DNA of 64,000 bases from Rhizobium sp. TH135 (GTDB taxonomy: Bacteria; Pseudomonadota; Alphaproteobacteria; Rhizobiales; Rhizobiaceae), in assembly GCF_002855515.1 (NCBI RefSeq), contig NZ_PKRP01000005.1, positions 310,001-374,000 of the forward strand, written 5' to 3'. The notes beneath the pieces were generated by a model. The model searched no databases. It was not told where the DNA came from and saw only the letters and a list, made by a program, of their open reading frames with translations. Of the stretch, positions 37,465 through 46,576 are shown in pieces. Both the position numbers and the translations under genes were made by a program. Within the stretch, counting starts at the first letter, position 1. The number at the start of each line of letters is the position of its first letter.

Positions 37465-38262
37465 ATGCTGTTCCGCCGCGCCGTTCTTGCCGGTCTGTCC
37501 GCCCTTGCCCTTGTTCCCTTCGCCGCGCATGCGAGCGACCTCCCGGATCTCGGCGGAAAATCCGTCGTTGTCGTAACGGAAAACGCCTATCCGCCGCTGC
37601 AATTCGTGGACCCCAAGTCCGGCCAGCAGATCGGCTGGGAATATGACGCGATGAACGAGATCGCAAAGCGTTTGAATTTCAAGGTGGAGTACCAGAACAC
37701 CTCCTGGGACGCGATGATCCAGGCTGTCTCGGACGGTCAGTTCAACATCGGCATGACCGGCATCACCATCAAGGAAGATCGCAAGGAGAAGGTGGATTTC
37801 TCCGAGCCCTATATGCGTTCAGAGCAGTTCATGCTGGTCCGTGGCGATGAAACCCGCTTCACGGATGGCAAGAGCTTCGGCGAATTCAAGGATGGCCTGG
37901 TCGGCGCACAGCCGGGCACCACGCCCTTCTACACCGCCGTATACGAGATCCTCGACGGCAACGAGCAGAACCCGCGTATCAAGCTGTTTGAAACCTTCGG
38001 CGCGACCGTCCAGGCGCTGAAGACGGGTGATGTCGACGTGGTCCTGACGGACGGCACGGCTGGCAAGGGCTATGTCGATTCCTCGAACGGCGGCCTCAAG
38101 CTCGTCGGCGGTCCGCTCGGTTCGGAAGACTTCGGCTTCATCTTCACCAAGGGCTCCGATCTCGTGGCCCCGGTGAATGCAGCCATCGCTTCGATGAAAG
38201 CCGATGGCACGATCGAAGCCCTGAACAAGAAGTGGTTCCTCGACTACAAGATGGGCGAATGA
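37465..38262 (+). CDS. Amino-acid ABC transporter, substrate-binding protein
   Basis: 265 residues, periplasmic. Signal peptide (ending AHA) then SVVVVTENAYPPLQFVDP, typical of the polar amino-acid binding family (SBP_bac_3). Internal DAMIQAVSDGQFNIGMTGITIKEDRKEKVDFSEPY is diagnostic. ATG 37465 follows GGGAG; open frame continues upstream without support. The permease gene follows 37 bases later. The exact amino acid is unknown; glutamine- or basic-amino-acid-like binding is possible. Confidence 0.9.
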   Translation: MLFRRAVLAGLSALALVPFAAHASDLPDLGGKSVVVVTENAYPPLQFVDPKSGQQIGWEYDAMNEIAKRLNFKVEYQNTSWDAMIQAVSDGQFNIGMTGITIKEDRKEKVDFSEPYMRSEQFMLVRGDETRFTDGKSFGEFKDGLVGAQPGTTPFYTAVYEILDGNEQNPRIKLFETFGATVQALKTGDVDVVLTDGTAGKGYVDSSNGGLKLVGGPLGSEDFGFIFTKGSDLVAPVNAAIASMKADGTIEALNKKWFLDYKMGE

Positions 38263-38299
38263 GCCAGATTCAGACCTGCGACCTGAAGGCGGGTAACTG

Positions 38300-39121
38300 A
38301 TGGCATTCCAGACCCTGCCCCAGGGTGACCAGAAAGGCGATCGGCCGTGGTGGCTGATCGCCTTCGTCGTGATGGCGCTGACCCTCGGGATCGTCATCTT
38401 CGTCAGTGATCTCTACACGCAAGTCTTCAACACCGTGGTCAAAGGGCTCGGCGTCACTGTTTTCGTGACGTTGATCGGCTTCCTTCTGGCCACGGCACTG
38501 GGGCTGCTGATTGCGCTGCTCGGCATGTCGGACCATATGGCCCTGCGGCAAGTAGCCCGCTTCTACGTGGAAGTGGTGCGCGGCATTCCGATCCTGGTGC
38601 TGCTCTTCTACATCGCTTTTGTCGGCGCGCCTGCCCTTGTGGCGCTCTACAACCTTGTGACCGCGCCGCTGATCTCGATCGGCCTGACGGACGCCATGGT
38701 CGTGCGAGACTTCTCGCTGATGTGGCGGGCGATCATCGCTCTGATGATCGGCTATTCGGCCTTTATCGCCGAAATCTTCCGCGCCGGCATCCAGTCGATC
38801 GACAAGGGCCAGATAGAGGCGGCAAAGGCTCTGGGCTTGAGCCGCAGCCAGCGGTTTCGACTGGTGGTCTTCCCTCAGGCGATCCGCGTGATCTTCCCGC
38901 CGCTCTCGAACGATTTTGTTGCGATGGTGAAGGACTCGTCCCTCGTCTCGGTGCTCGGCGTCGCAGACATCACCCAGATGGGCAAGGTCTACGCTTCCGG
39001 GTCCTTCCGCTTCTTCGAGACCTATTCGATCGTGGCCTATGTCTACCTGGTGCTGACGATCGGATTGTCGATCCTGCTTCGCGGCTTCGAGCAGCGCATG
39101 CGGACCCGCATGCGCGACTGA
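38300..39121 (+). CDS. Amino-acid ABC transporter, permease (HisM/GlnP family)
   Basis: 273 residues with about five to six membrane segments. The EAA loop for ATPase docking is intact (QIEAAKALGLSRSQRFRLVVFPQAIRVIFPP), and VRGIPILVLLFY is the family signature near the first half. Forms an importer with the upstream binding protein. No ATPase gene follows; the next gene is ppk2 on the opposite strand, so the ATPase must come from elsewhere. Confidence 0.9.
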   Translation: MAFQTLPQGDQKGDRPWWLIAFVVMALTLGIVIFVSDLYTQVFNTVVKGLGVTVFVTLIGFLLATALGLLIALLGMSDHMALRQVARFYVEVVRGIPILVLLFYIAFVGAPALVALYNLVTAPLISIGLTDAMVVRDFSLMWRAIIALMIGYSAFIAEIFRAGIQSIDKGQIEAAKALGLSRSQRFRLVVFPQAIRVIFPPLSNDFVAMVKDSSLVSVLGVADITQMGKVYASGSFRFFETYSIVAYVYLVLTIGLSILLRGFEQRMRTRMRD

Positions 39122-39130
39122 AGCGCTCCG

Positions 39131-40024
39131 TCAGTAACGCTCGGGAACATACATCTCGGTCGGTACCGGGTGGCGGATATAGTCGGCGTTGCGAACGCGT
39201 TCAGGAAGCTCCACGGTTTCCTTTGGCACATGCTCGTATGGCACCTGCGACAGAAGATGGGCGATCATGTTGAGACGCGCCTTCTTCTTGTCGACGGCTT
39301 GGACCACCCACCATGGGGCTTCCGGGATATGCGTGCGCTCCAGCATCTCTTCCTTGGCGCGGGTATAGGCCTCCCAGTGCACTCGGCTCTCCAGGTCCAT
39401 GGGCGAGAGCTTCCACTGCTTCAGGGGATCGTTGATCCGCATGCGGAAGCGGAATTCCTGCTCCTCGTCGGTGATCGAGAACCAGTACTTCACGAGAATG
39501 ATGCCGGAGCGAACTAGCATGCGCTCGAACTCCGGTACGGATCGAAAGAACTCTTCCAGTTCGTCCGGGCCGCAGAAGCCCATCACCCGCTCAACGCCGG
39601 CCCGGTTGTACCAGGAACGGTCGAAGAGAACCATTTCGCCAGCCGTCGGCAGATGCTGCACATAGCGCTGGAAATACCACTGGCTCCGCTCGCGTTCGGT
39701 CGGCGCGGGAAGGGCCACGACGCGGCAGACGCGCGGGTTGAGCCGCTGGGTAACCCGCTTGATCGCGCCGCCCTTGCCGGCTGAATCGCGACCTTCGAAC
39801 AGCACGACCATCTTCAGCTTCTTGTATTGCACCCAGTCCTGCAGACGGACCAGCTCATGCTGGAGGCGAAAGAGTTCGCGGAAATAGATTCGTCTGTCGA
39901 TCGTCGGCTCAGACATCCCGTCCGCGACGAGATCGTCGAGACGATCCTCATCCAGCTGTTGCTCCAGTTCCTCGTCGAAACTGTCGAGGATCTCATTCTT
40001 GATGCGATGGATGTCTTCGTTCAT
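39131..40024 (-). CDS. ppk2: Polyphosphate kinase 2
   Basis: 297 residues. Transfers phosphate between polyphosphate and nucleotides. Walker A GRDSAGKGG lies at 78-86, and the Walker B/lid region LFDRSWYNRAGVERVMGFC and IIVKYWFSITDEEQ (ILVKYWF) are typical of single-domain (class I) PPK2. ATG 40024 (MNEDIHRIKNEIL) is chosen over an extension of 14 codons; GGAA lies eight bases upstream. Converges on the ABC transporter permease. Confidence 0.92.
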   Translation of the reverse strand: MNEDIHRIKNEILDSFDEELEQQLDEDRLDDLVADGMSEPTIDRRIYFRELFRLQHELVRLQDWVQYKKLKMVVLFEGRDSAGKGGAIKRVTQRLNPRVCRVVALPAPTERERSQWYFQRYVQHLPTAGEMVLFDRSWYNRAGVERVMGFCGPDELEEFFRSVPEFERMLVRSGIILVKYWFSITDEEQEFRFRMRINDPLKQWKLSPMDLESRVHWEAYTRAKEEMLERTHIPEAPWWVVQAVDKKKARLNMIAHLLSQVPYEHVPKETVELPERVRNADYIRHPVPTEMYVPERY

Positions 40025-40353
40025 GACGCGGGTTCCGAGAGGATGATCTATACTGACGAAGATCAATCATGCTTGCACGACTGCTTCATGACAGACGGAT
40101 GTCACAGGACCAGCGAAGCAATTGCCGACATCTGCGAAAACTGGTAAGACGCCGCTCATGGGATCGAAATTCGGATGCCTCGCGAACCAGTTTATCGTGC
40201 TGCAGGACCACAAGCGTCTGCCGGCGCGCTTCTTCGCGCGCGTTCAAGGGGCTTTGGCGAGCCTTCGCGGCTGACCGCCTTCGGCTGCGGCCGACCTTGT
40301 TGCATCCTAAAAAACCGAAATCCCTTTTCCTCAGTCTGGACGGAACTTAACCC
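40025..40353. other. Intergenic region between ppk2 and leuC
   Basis: 329 bases with the divergent promoters of ppk2 and leuC. Short open frames are present but none has a leucine-codon run or a terminator-antiterminator that would make a leu attenuator, and I see no riboswitch. Some GC-rich hairpins (40230-40300) are present. Confidence 0.5.
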
Positions 40354-41763
40354 ATGAGCGCACCCCGCACCCTTTACGACAAGATCTGGGACGACCACGT
40401 CGTTGATCGCCAGGACGACGGCACCTGTCTTCTCTACATCGACCGTCACCTCGTCCACGAAGTGACGTCTCCGCAGGCCTTCGAAGGGCTGCGCATGGCC
40501 GGCCGCAAGGTTCGCGCACCGCAGAAGACGCTGGCCGTGGTCGACCACAACGTTCCGACCTCGCCGGACCGCCATCTCGGCATCAAGAACGAGGAGAGCC
40601 GCATTCAGGTCGAGGCGCTCGCCACCAATGCTGCCGAATTCGGCGTCGAATACTACTCCGCTTCCGACAAGCGCCAGGGCATCGTGCACATCGTCGGCCC
40701 GGAGCAGGGCTTCACCCTGCCGGGCATGACCATCGTCTGCGGCGACAGCCACACCTCGACGCATGGCGCCTTCGGCGCGCTGGCCCATGGTATCGGCACG
40801 TCTGAAGTCGAGCATGTGCTCGCGACCCAGACGCTGATTCAGAAGAAGGCGAAGAACATGCTGGTGCGCGTCGACGGGAAACTGCCCGAAGGCGTGACGG
40901 CAAAGGACATCATCCTTGCGATCATCGGCGAGATCGGGACTGCCGGCGGCACCGGCCACGTCATCGAATTCGCAGGCGAGGCGATCGAGGCCCTGTCGAT
41001 GGAAGGCCGTATGACCGTCTGCAACATGACGATCGAAGGCGGTGCCCGCGCCGGTCTTATCGCGCCGGATGAAAAGACTTTCGAATACATCAAGGACAAG
41101 CCGCGCGCGCCGAAGGGCGAAGCGCTGGAGCAGGCGATTTCCTATTGGAAGACGCTAAAGTCCGACGAAGGTGCGCATTTCGACCGCGTCGTCGTTCTGG
41201 ACGCTGCCAACCTGCCGCCGATCGTCTCCTGGGGCTCCTCGCCCGAGGACGTCGTCTCCATTGAGGGCGTCGTCCCGAACCCGGATGACATCCAGGATGA
41301 GACGAAGCGTACCTCCAAGTGGCGCGCTCTTGACTACATGGGCCTGAAGCCAGGCACCAAGATCACCGACATCGCCGTCGACCGCGTCTTCATCGGCTCC
41401 TGCACCAACGGCCGTATCGAGGACCTGCGCGAAGTGGCCAAGGTCGTCGAAGGCAAGACGGTGGCTTCCACCGTATCGGCCATGATCGTCCCGGGCTCTG
41501 GCCTCGTGAAGGAACAGGCGGAAGCCGAAGGCCTCGACAAGATCTTCAAGGCCGCTGGCTTCGACTGGCGCGAGCCGGGCTGCTCGATGTGCCTCGCCAT
41601 GAACGATGACCGCCTGAAGCCGGGCGAGCGCTGCGCCTCGACCTCGAACCGCAACTTCGAAGGTCGCCAGGGCTTCAAGGGCCGCACGCACCTTGTATCG
41701 CCGGCAATGGCGGCAGCCGCGGCTGTTGCTGGTCACTTCGTCGACATCCGCAGCTTCAAGTAA
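40354..41763 (+). CDS. leuC: 3-isopropylmalate dehydratase large subunit
   Basis: 469 residues, normal length. Holds the 4Fe-4S cluster that does the leucine-pathway isomerisation with LeuD. The three cluster cysteines are at about 350 (SCTNGR), 410 and 413 (CSMC). N-terminal [18 protein letters not shown] and [30 protein letters not shown] are typical. leuD is 25 kb away, and leuB 28 kb away. Confidence 0.96.
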   Translation: MSAPRTLYDKIWDDHVVDRQDDGTCLLYIDRHLVHEVTSPQAFEGLRMAGRKVRAPQKTLAVVDHNVPTSPDRHLGIKNEESRIQVEALATNAAEFGVEYYSASDKRQGIVHIVGPEQGFTLPGMTIVCGDSHTSTHGAFGALAHGIGTSEVEHVLATQTLIQKKAKNMLVRVDGKLPEGVTAKDIILAIIGEIGTAGGTGHVIEFAGEAIEALSMEGRMTVCNMTIEGGARAGLIAPDEKTFEYIKDKPRAPKGEALEQAISYWKTLKSDEGAHFDRVVVLDAANLPPIVSWGSSPEDVVSIEGVVPNPDDIQDETKRTSKWRALDYMGLKPGTKITDIAVDRVFIGSCTNGRIEDLREVAKVVEGKTVASTVSAMIVPGSGLVKEQAEAEGLDKIFKAAGFDWREPGCSMCLAMNDDRLKPGERCASTSNRNFEGRQGFKGRTHLVSPAMAAAAAVAGHFVDIRSFK

Positions 41764-41791
41764 GCCATCGGCAAGCTGGTATGCACTGTAG

Positions 41792-41823
41792 CCGCCCGCT
41801 GAAAAGCGGGCGGTTTTCTTTTG
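41792..41823 (+). terminator. Terminator of leuC
   Basis: CCGCCCGCT, loop GAAA, AGCGGGCGG, then TTTTCTTTT. Very strong GNRA-loop hairpin 30 bases after the stop. Confidence 0.93.
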
Positions 41824-41947
41824 TCCGGGCCGTTGCAAAGGCACTCAAAGCCGCTATCGTCGCGCTGTCACAAAAATGTCATATGCCGCCCTGCAGGTCT
41901 TCCATGAACATCCGTGAATTTGATCTCTCATACCGCAGGCCGCGGCC

Positions 41948-42778
41948 GTGAGTACTGTCGCCATCGGTCTGGCGCTGATAGCCGCCGTCCTGCATGCCAG
42001 TTGGAATGCCTTTCTGCGCACCGGAGCGGACCGGCTCTGGTCGATCACAGTGATGAGCCTCGCTGGAAGCATCATCACACTGCCCTTGCTGTTCATGGTT
42101 CCCGTCCCCGGAGCAGCCGCCTGGCCATACATCCTGCTGTCGGCGGGCCTCCAGGTTGGCTACAGCCTGTTTCTGGTGGCGGCCTACAAGCATGGCGAAC
42201 TGGGCCAGGTCTATCCGATCGTTCGCGGCACCGTGCCGCTGCTGGTCACTCTGGGCGGACTCCTCTTCTTTGGTGAGGTGCTGGGGCTCTGGCAAACACT
42301 GGGTGTCATCCTGATTGCCGCCGGCATCATGAGCCTGTCGCTCGGCAAGAGCCGCGCTGCGACCTCATCCATTCTCTTTGCCCTGGCGACCGGCCTGATC
42401 ATTGCCTGCTACTCCACAGTCGACTCTCGGGGAGTGAAACTGGTCGAGCAACCAGTCGCCTATGCGCTCTGGGTGCTGTTTCTCTTCGGCATCATGATCA
42501 CGATCGCCTTCGCGGTGACCCGAAAAGGCCTGCTCATCGACGTGCGATCTCCGCTGACCTGGAAGGCCGCTGCTGGCGGCGTGGTCGCCATGCTGGCCTA
42601 CGGGCTTGTCGTGGTGGCCTATGCCTATGCACCCGCGGGCCTGGTCACCGCAGTTCGGGAAACAAGCGTCGTCTTTGCAGTGCTGATCGGCGCGTTCCTG
42701 TTGGGTGAACCACTCACCCTTCGCAGGCTACTTGCCTGCATGATCGTGGCCGGTGGTGCGATCAGCATCAGCCTCTAA
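41948..42778 (+). CDS. DMT superfamily (EamA) transporter
   Basis: 276 residues, ten predicted membrane segments in two EamA repeats: residues 1-140 (start GLALIAAVLHASWNAFLR, YPIVRGTVPLLVTLGG) and 150-276 (YAYAPAGLVTAVRETSVVFAVLIGAFLLGEPL). GTG start at 41948. Exports or imports small metabolites; the substrate is unknown. It converges on rplS with a shared terminator. Confidence 0.85.
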   Translation: MSTVAIGLALIAAVLHASWNAFLRTGADRLWSITVMSLAGSIITLPLLFMVPVPGAAAWPYILLSAGLQVGYSLFLVAAYKHGELGQVYPIVRGTVPLLVTLGGLLFFGEVLGLWQTLGVILIAAGIMSLSLGKSRAATSSILFALATGLIIACYSTVDSRGVKLVEQPVAYALWVLFLFGIMITIAFAVTRKGLLIDVRSPLTWKAAAGGVVAMLAYGLVVVAYAYAPAGLVTAVRETSVVFAVLIGAFLLGEPLTLRRLLACMIVAGGAISISL

Positions 42779-42808
42779 GCGACCAACCTGCTTCCAAAGG
42801 CCCAAACG

Positions 42809-42837
42809 AAAAAAGGCTCCGGAAACCGGAGCCTTTC
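42809..42837. terminator. Terminator between the DMT transporter and rplS
   Basis: GGCTCCGG (42815-42822), loop AAA, CCGGAGCC (42826-42833), with six As to the left, giving a T-tract for the minus-strand transcript; the plus-strand side has only TTT. Confidence 0.88.
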
Positions 42838-42858
42838 ATCAATGCGTTTTGCGTCTGC

Positions 42859-43395
42859 TTATTCGGCAGAAGCTTCGGCTGCTGCTGCAGCTTCAGCGGC
42901 AGCGGCCTTTTCAGCGGCTTCGGCTGCTGCCTTTTCGGCGGCCAGAGCCTGTGCTGCTGCAACCTTCTCGGCTTCCAGACGTGCCTTTTCTTCGGCAACG
43001 GCGGCGCGCTCGGCGTCGTTCAGCTTGCGGGCGCGGGTGCCGGTGTTTTCGACGATACGAGCCGACTTACCGCGACGATCGCGCAGGTAGTACAGCTTGG
43101 CGCGACGGACCTTACCGCGGCGAACGATTTCGACGCTTTCGACGAGCGGCGAGTAGACCGGGAATACGCGCTCGACGCCTTCGCCGTAGGAGATCTTGCG
43201 AACCGTGAAGCTCTCGTTGATGCCGCCGCCCGAACGAGCGATGCAAACGCCTTCATAGGCCTGCACGCGGGTACGGTTGCCTTCCTTGACGGTGACGTTG
43301 ACGCGGAGCGTGTCGCCCGGGGAGAATTCCGGAAGCTTGCGCTTGGCTTCGATCTTGGCGGCCTGTTCGGCTTCCAGCTGCTGAATGATGTTCAT
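42859..43395 (-). CDS. rplS: 50S ribosomal protein L19
   Basis: 178 residues. The first 120 residues are L19 ([75 protein letters not shown]). The remaining ~55 are an Ala/Glu/Lys-rich helical tail ([23 protein letters not shown] and so on) not present in E. coli L19 (115 residues). The extension is common in rhizobia. rplS stands apart from trmD, with a TSUP gene in between on the other strand. Confidence 0.96.
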   Translation of the reverse strand: MNIIQQLEAEQAAKIEAKRKLPEFSPGDTLRVNVTVKEGNRTRVQAYEGVCIARSGGGINESFTVRKISYGEGVERVFPVYSPLVESVEIVRRGKVRRAKLYYLRDRRGKSARIVENTGTRARKLNDAERAAVAEEKARLEAEKVAAAQALAAEKAAAEAAEKAAAAEAAAAAEASAE

Positions 43396-43550
43396 GTCTA
43401 ACCTCGGTTTCTTCTGAAACAGCCAGAGCGCTCAACGATGATCCCTTGGGTCTATGCCGCAGGATATTGACCCAGATGGGTCGGAGCGAATTCGCAGTTC
43501 TTTGTTTTGGCAGACGGGCAATAAGCCCATTTCCGAGGGGGCCATTACAC

Positions 43551-43566
43551 CAAGCAGGCCTGCTTG
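43551..43566. repeat. Perfect 16-bp palindrome
   Basis: CAAGCAGGCCTGCTTG, in the gap between rplS and the TSUP gene. It may be an operator or the loopless core of a repeat; no known site fits. Confidence 0.4.
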
Positions 43567-43673
43567 TCACCCCATACAAGACAAATTTCGTGCATGCGAG
43601 GCACCCTGAACGCCTTGCTGCGTTGGATTCCTGCCCTTAAGACTTCGCCTCCAAGTATCGGGAGCGCTGTCGC

Positions 43674-44420
43674 ATGACCATTGCCATGATTTTCCTGCTG
43701 TTCACATCCGGCTTCCTGTCCGGCGCCGTGAACGCGATCGCAGGCGGCGGCACCTTCCTAACCTTCGGAGCGCTGACACTTGCCGGCCTGCCGCCGATCA
43801 GCGCCAATGCAACCTCTTCCGTGACCCAGTTCCCCGGCTATATCACCTCGACGCTTGCCTATCGCAACGAATTGAAAGAGATGAAGCGCAGCGCGATCGT
43901 GCTTGGCCTCATTTCGGCCGTGGGTGCCGTCGGCGGCTCGCTCTTCTTGATATCACTGTCGAATCCAGCCTTTCGCTCCATGGTGCCGTGGCTGTTGCTC
44001 GGCGCGACAGCAATCTTTGCAGCCGGGCCGAAGCTGCGGCCAAAAACGAAAGGCGAAAGCCACCCGGCAAGCCCGCTCGGACTCGCGCTTCAGGCCATCA
44101 CCTCGTTCTACGGCGGCTTCTTCGGCGCAGGCATGGGCATCATGATGCTCGCCTCGCTGGGGCTTGCGAGCGGCGGCGACTATCATCGTTTGAACGCGCT
44201 GAAGAACTTCCTGTCGATCGTCATCGCCGCCGTTGCCATCGTGATCTTCGCGAGCGCCGGGGCCATTTCCTGGCTGCATGCCGCGATCATGATCCCGGCC
44301 GTGGCCGCTGGCGGTTACGCGGGTGTGGCGATGGCAAAGAAGGTGCCCCAATCCGTGCTGCGCTGGATGGTGGTTGCGGCAGGGCTCGGGCTCGCTGCCT
44401 ACTATTTCTTCACCGGCTGA
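43674..44420 (+). CDS. TSUP family transporter (TauE/SafE)
   Basis: 248 residues, seven to eight membrane segments, with the family pattern [37 protein letters not shown] at the N-terminus and a second similar repeat ([23 protein letters not shown]). TauE/SafE proteins move sulfite, sulfoacetate or other organosulfur anions; substrate unknown. It overlaps the 3' end of trmD by 19 bases, tail to tail, and splits the usual trmD-rplS pair. Confidence 0.87.
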   Translation: MTIAMIFLLFTSGFLSGAVNAIAGGGTFLTFGALTLAGLPPISANATSSVTQFPGYITSTLAYRNELKEMKRSAIVLGLISAVGAVGGSLFLISLSNPAFRSMVPWLLLGATAIFAAGPKLRPKTKGESHPASPLGLALQAITSFYGGFFGAGMGIMMLASLGLASGGDYHRLNALKNFLSIVIAAVAIVIFASAGAISWLHAAIMIPAVAAGGYAGVAMAKKVPQSVLRWMVVAAGLGLAAYYFFTG

Positions 44421-45094
44421 GGCGGCAGCAAATCGGGGCGACGCTCGCGGGTCAGCGCGACAGCCTGCTCATGCCGCCATTTCTCGATGAGAGCATGATT
44501 GCCTGAGGTCAGAACCTCGGGGATCTCCCGGCCTTCGAAGACTTGGGGGCGGGTGTATTGCGGGTGTTCCAGCAGGCCGCCTTCGAAACTCTCATGCACG
44601 CCGGAGAGCTGGTTTCCCATGACTCCCGGAAGAATGCGCACGACGGCATCCAGCACTGTCAGTGCCGCAGGCTCGCCGCCGGAAAGTATATAGTCGCCGA
44701 TCGAGACCTCTTCGAGCTGGCGCGCATCGATCACACGCTGGTCCACGCCCTCGAACCGACCACAGACGATGACCACGCCTTCGCCTGAAGCGAGCTCTCT
44801 CACCCGCTCCTGCGTCAGGGGGCGGCCACGCGGGCTCATCAGCAACCGCGGCCGTCCATCGTCGGCTATGGAATCAATCGCACGCGCAAGCACATCGGGC
44901 CGAAGCACCATCCCGGCGCCGCCGCCCGACGGCGTATCGTCAACGCTGCGGTGCTTGTCTTCCGCGAAATCGCGGATCTGCACCGCCTCGATTTCCCAGT
45001 CGCCGCGCTCAAGCGCCCGGCCTGCGAGCGCAAGGCCAAGGTGCCCCGGAAACATGTCCGGATAGAGCGTCAGGATGGAGGCCTTGAAGGGCAT
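44402..45094 (-). CDS. trmD: tRNA (guanine37-N1)-methyltransferase
   Basis: 230 residues from ATG 45094 ([20 protein letters not shown]). Trefoil-knot enzyme making m1G37 in tRNA. Seen: [29 protein letters not shown] and the knot segment [28 protein letters not shown]. An upstream in-frame ATG at 45112 overlaps the rimM stop. rimM ends seven bases before the chosen start. The usual rplS partner is displaced. Confidence 0.93.
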   Translation of the reverse strand: MPFKASILTLYPDMFPGHLGLALAGRALERGDWEIEAVQIRDFAEDKHRSVDDTPSGGGAGMVLRPDVLARAIDSIADDGRPRLLMSPRGRPLTQERVRELASGEGVVIVCGRFEGVDQRVIDARQLEEVSIGDYILSGGEPAALTVLDAVVRILPGVMGNQLSGVHESFEGGLLEHPQYTRPQVFEGREIPEVLTSGNHALIEKWRHEQAVALTRERRPDLLPPQPVKK

Positions 45095-45101
45095 GGGGCG
45101 C

Positions 45102-45680
45102 TCAGCGACCATTGTTCGGGCGGGGCTTGCCGCCGGCATTGCCATAGGGCTTCTCTTCGCCGTCATCCTTCAGACCAGCGGCAATCGGATCGACCAGAAG
45201 CCGGCCGCCTTCGAGATCGATTTCGAGCACTGCAGCTTCGGAAAACGGAATGAGCACGGGGCGCTTGCCCGGCCCCTTGAGTTCGAGGAGATCACCGGCG
45301 CCGAAGTCATAGACAGCCGTTACGGCACCGTAGTGATTGTTCTCGGCGTCATAGACCTCGAGGCCCTCGAGATCGGCATAATAGAACTCGTCCTCGTCAA
45401 GATCATCATCCGGCAGGGCATCGCGATCGACGAAGAGTTCGGTTCCGTTCAGCACCTCGGCAGCGTTGCGGTCATTGATTCCGCGAAAGCGCACGATGGC
45501 AACGGTCTTGCCGTCACGGATCTCCAGGATCTCGAATTTGCGACCGTCGGCCGCAAAGAGGAAGCCATAGTCGCCGAGGCCAAGCGGATCTTCGGTGAAT
45601 GTCTTCACCCGCACTTCGCCGCGCAGCCCCTGGGCAGCGCCGATCACGGCCATCAGTATCGGGTTTTCAAGCTTGCTCAT
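45102..45680 (-). CDS. rimM: Ribosome maturation factor RimM
   Basis: 192 residues. Assists 30S head assembly by binding S19. N-terminal RimM fold ([31 protein letters not shown]) and PRC-barrel ([21 protein letters not shown] ... [31 protein letters not shown]). A Pro/Asn/Arg tail ([10 protein letters not shown]) ends it. Forms a unit with trmD, which follows. Confidence 0.95.
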   Translation of the reverse strand: MSKLENPILMAVIGAAQGLRGEVRVKTFTEDPLGLGDYGFLFAADGRKFEILEIRDGKTVAIVRFRGINDRNAAEVLNGTELFVDRDALPDDDLDEDEFYYADLEGLEVYDAENNHYGAVTAVYDFGAGDLLELKGPGKRPVLIPFSEAAVLEIDLEGGRLLVDPIAAGLKDDGEEKPYGNAGGKPRPNNGR

Positions 45681-45749
45681 GGGTGAGAACGGTCCTGCGG
45701 AGGCATCGGTTCGACATTCCTTTTAGGCGGAACGACGGGGAAAGAAAAC

Positions 45750-45782
45750 GCAAAAACGGGCGGTGGGGTGACCCACCGCCCG
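45750..45782 (-). terminator. Terminator between rpsP and rimM
   Basis: An 11-bp stem (45757-45767 with 45772-45782), loop GTGA, followed by TTTTT on the minus strand. It would end or reduce transcription after rpsP, so rimM-trmD probably have less read-through or their own promoter. Confidence 0.9.
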
Positions 45783-45803
45783 CTGTAAACGGCTGGATGC
45801 CGA

Positions 45804-46178
45804 TTATTCTGCGGCGGCTTCCGAAGCAGCGGCAGCAGCGTCGGCTGCCTTCTGTGCCTTCTCGGCGGCGCGTTCCTGGGCCTTCTTGCCCGGCTTTGCC
45901 TTGTCTGGGTTTACGCGGGCAGCGCGCTCGGCGAGACCGGCTTCAGCCATGAAGCGCAGGACGCGGTCGGTCGGCTGGGCGCCCTTGGCAACCCATGCCT
46001 TGATGGCTTCAACGTTGAGCTCAACGCGCTTTTCGTTGTCCTTGCCGAGCATCGGGTTCCAGGAACCGACCTTGTCGAGGAAACGGCCGTCGCGCGGAGC
46101 GCGGGCGTCAGCAACAACGATCTGGTAGTACGGGCGCTTCTTGGAACCACCGCGGGCGAGACGAATCTTGAGGGACAT
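45804..46178 (-). CDS. rpsP: 30S ribosomal protein S16
   Basis: 124 residues from ATG 46178 ([22 protein letters not shown]), with AAGGAG upstream. S16 proper covers about 85 residues ([41 protein letters not shown]); the rest is an Ala/Lys/Glu-rich tail ([20 protein letters not shown]) typical of rhizobial S16. Confidence 0.96.
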   Translation of the reverse strand: MSLKIRLARGGSKKRPYYQIVVADARAPRDGRFLDKVGSWNPMLGKDNEKRVELNVEAIKAWVAKGAQPTDRVLRFMAEAGLAERAARVNPDKAKPGKKAQERAAEKAQKAADAAAAASEAAAE

Positions 46179-46245
46179 TGCATTACTCCTTAGGTTTTCG
46201 ATGCAGGCTGCCGGGGCATGCCTGTTTTTCTTGTTGAGGCCGCCG

Positions 46246-46566
46246 TCAGGCGGTCTTTTCGGTTGCACCGCCATGTTCGGCGGCAATGGCTTCATGATGC
46301 CGGATGACTTCGGTGATGATGAAGTTCAGGAACTTCTCGGCGAAATCCGGATCCAGATGAGCATCCTGAGCCAGGCGGCGCAGGCGGGCGATCTGGTATT
46401 CTTCGCGCGCCGGGTCTGCCGGCGGCAATTCGTAGGTGGCCTTCAGCACGCCGACGGCCTTGGTGCAGCGGAAGCGCTCAGCCAGCATGTGCACCAGCGC
46501 AGCGTCAATATTGTCGATCGACTGCCGGTAGCCGGCAAGCTGCTGCTTCACACTCTGATCTGTCAT
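46246..46566 (-). CDS. Chorismate mutase (AroQ type)
   Basis: 106 residues from ATG 46566. Single-domain all-helical AroQ fold: [53 protein letters not shown], with the active-site Arg, Lys and Glu expected for the family. Converts chorismate to prephenate for Phe/Tyr. It lies ten bases after ffh and 67 before rpsP, so it is probably in the same operon. Confidence 0.92.
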   Translation of the reverse strand: MTDQSVKQQLAGYRQSIDNIDAALVHMLAERFRCTKAVGVLKATYELPPADPAREEYQIARLRRLAQDAHLDPDFAEKFLNFIITEVIRHHEAIAAEHGGATEKTA

Positions 46567-46576
46567 GCGCCCCTCC

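Noticed and set aside
40144..40357. Leucine attenuator leader peptide ahead of leuC
   Set aside because: No short open frame with a run of leucine codons and no terminator/antiterminator pair could be found.
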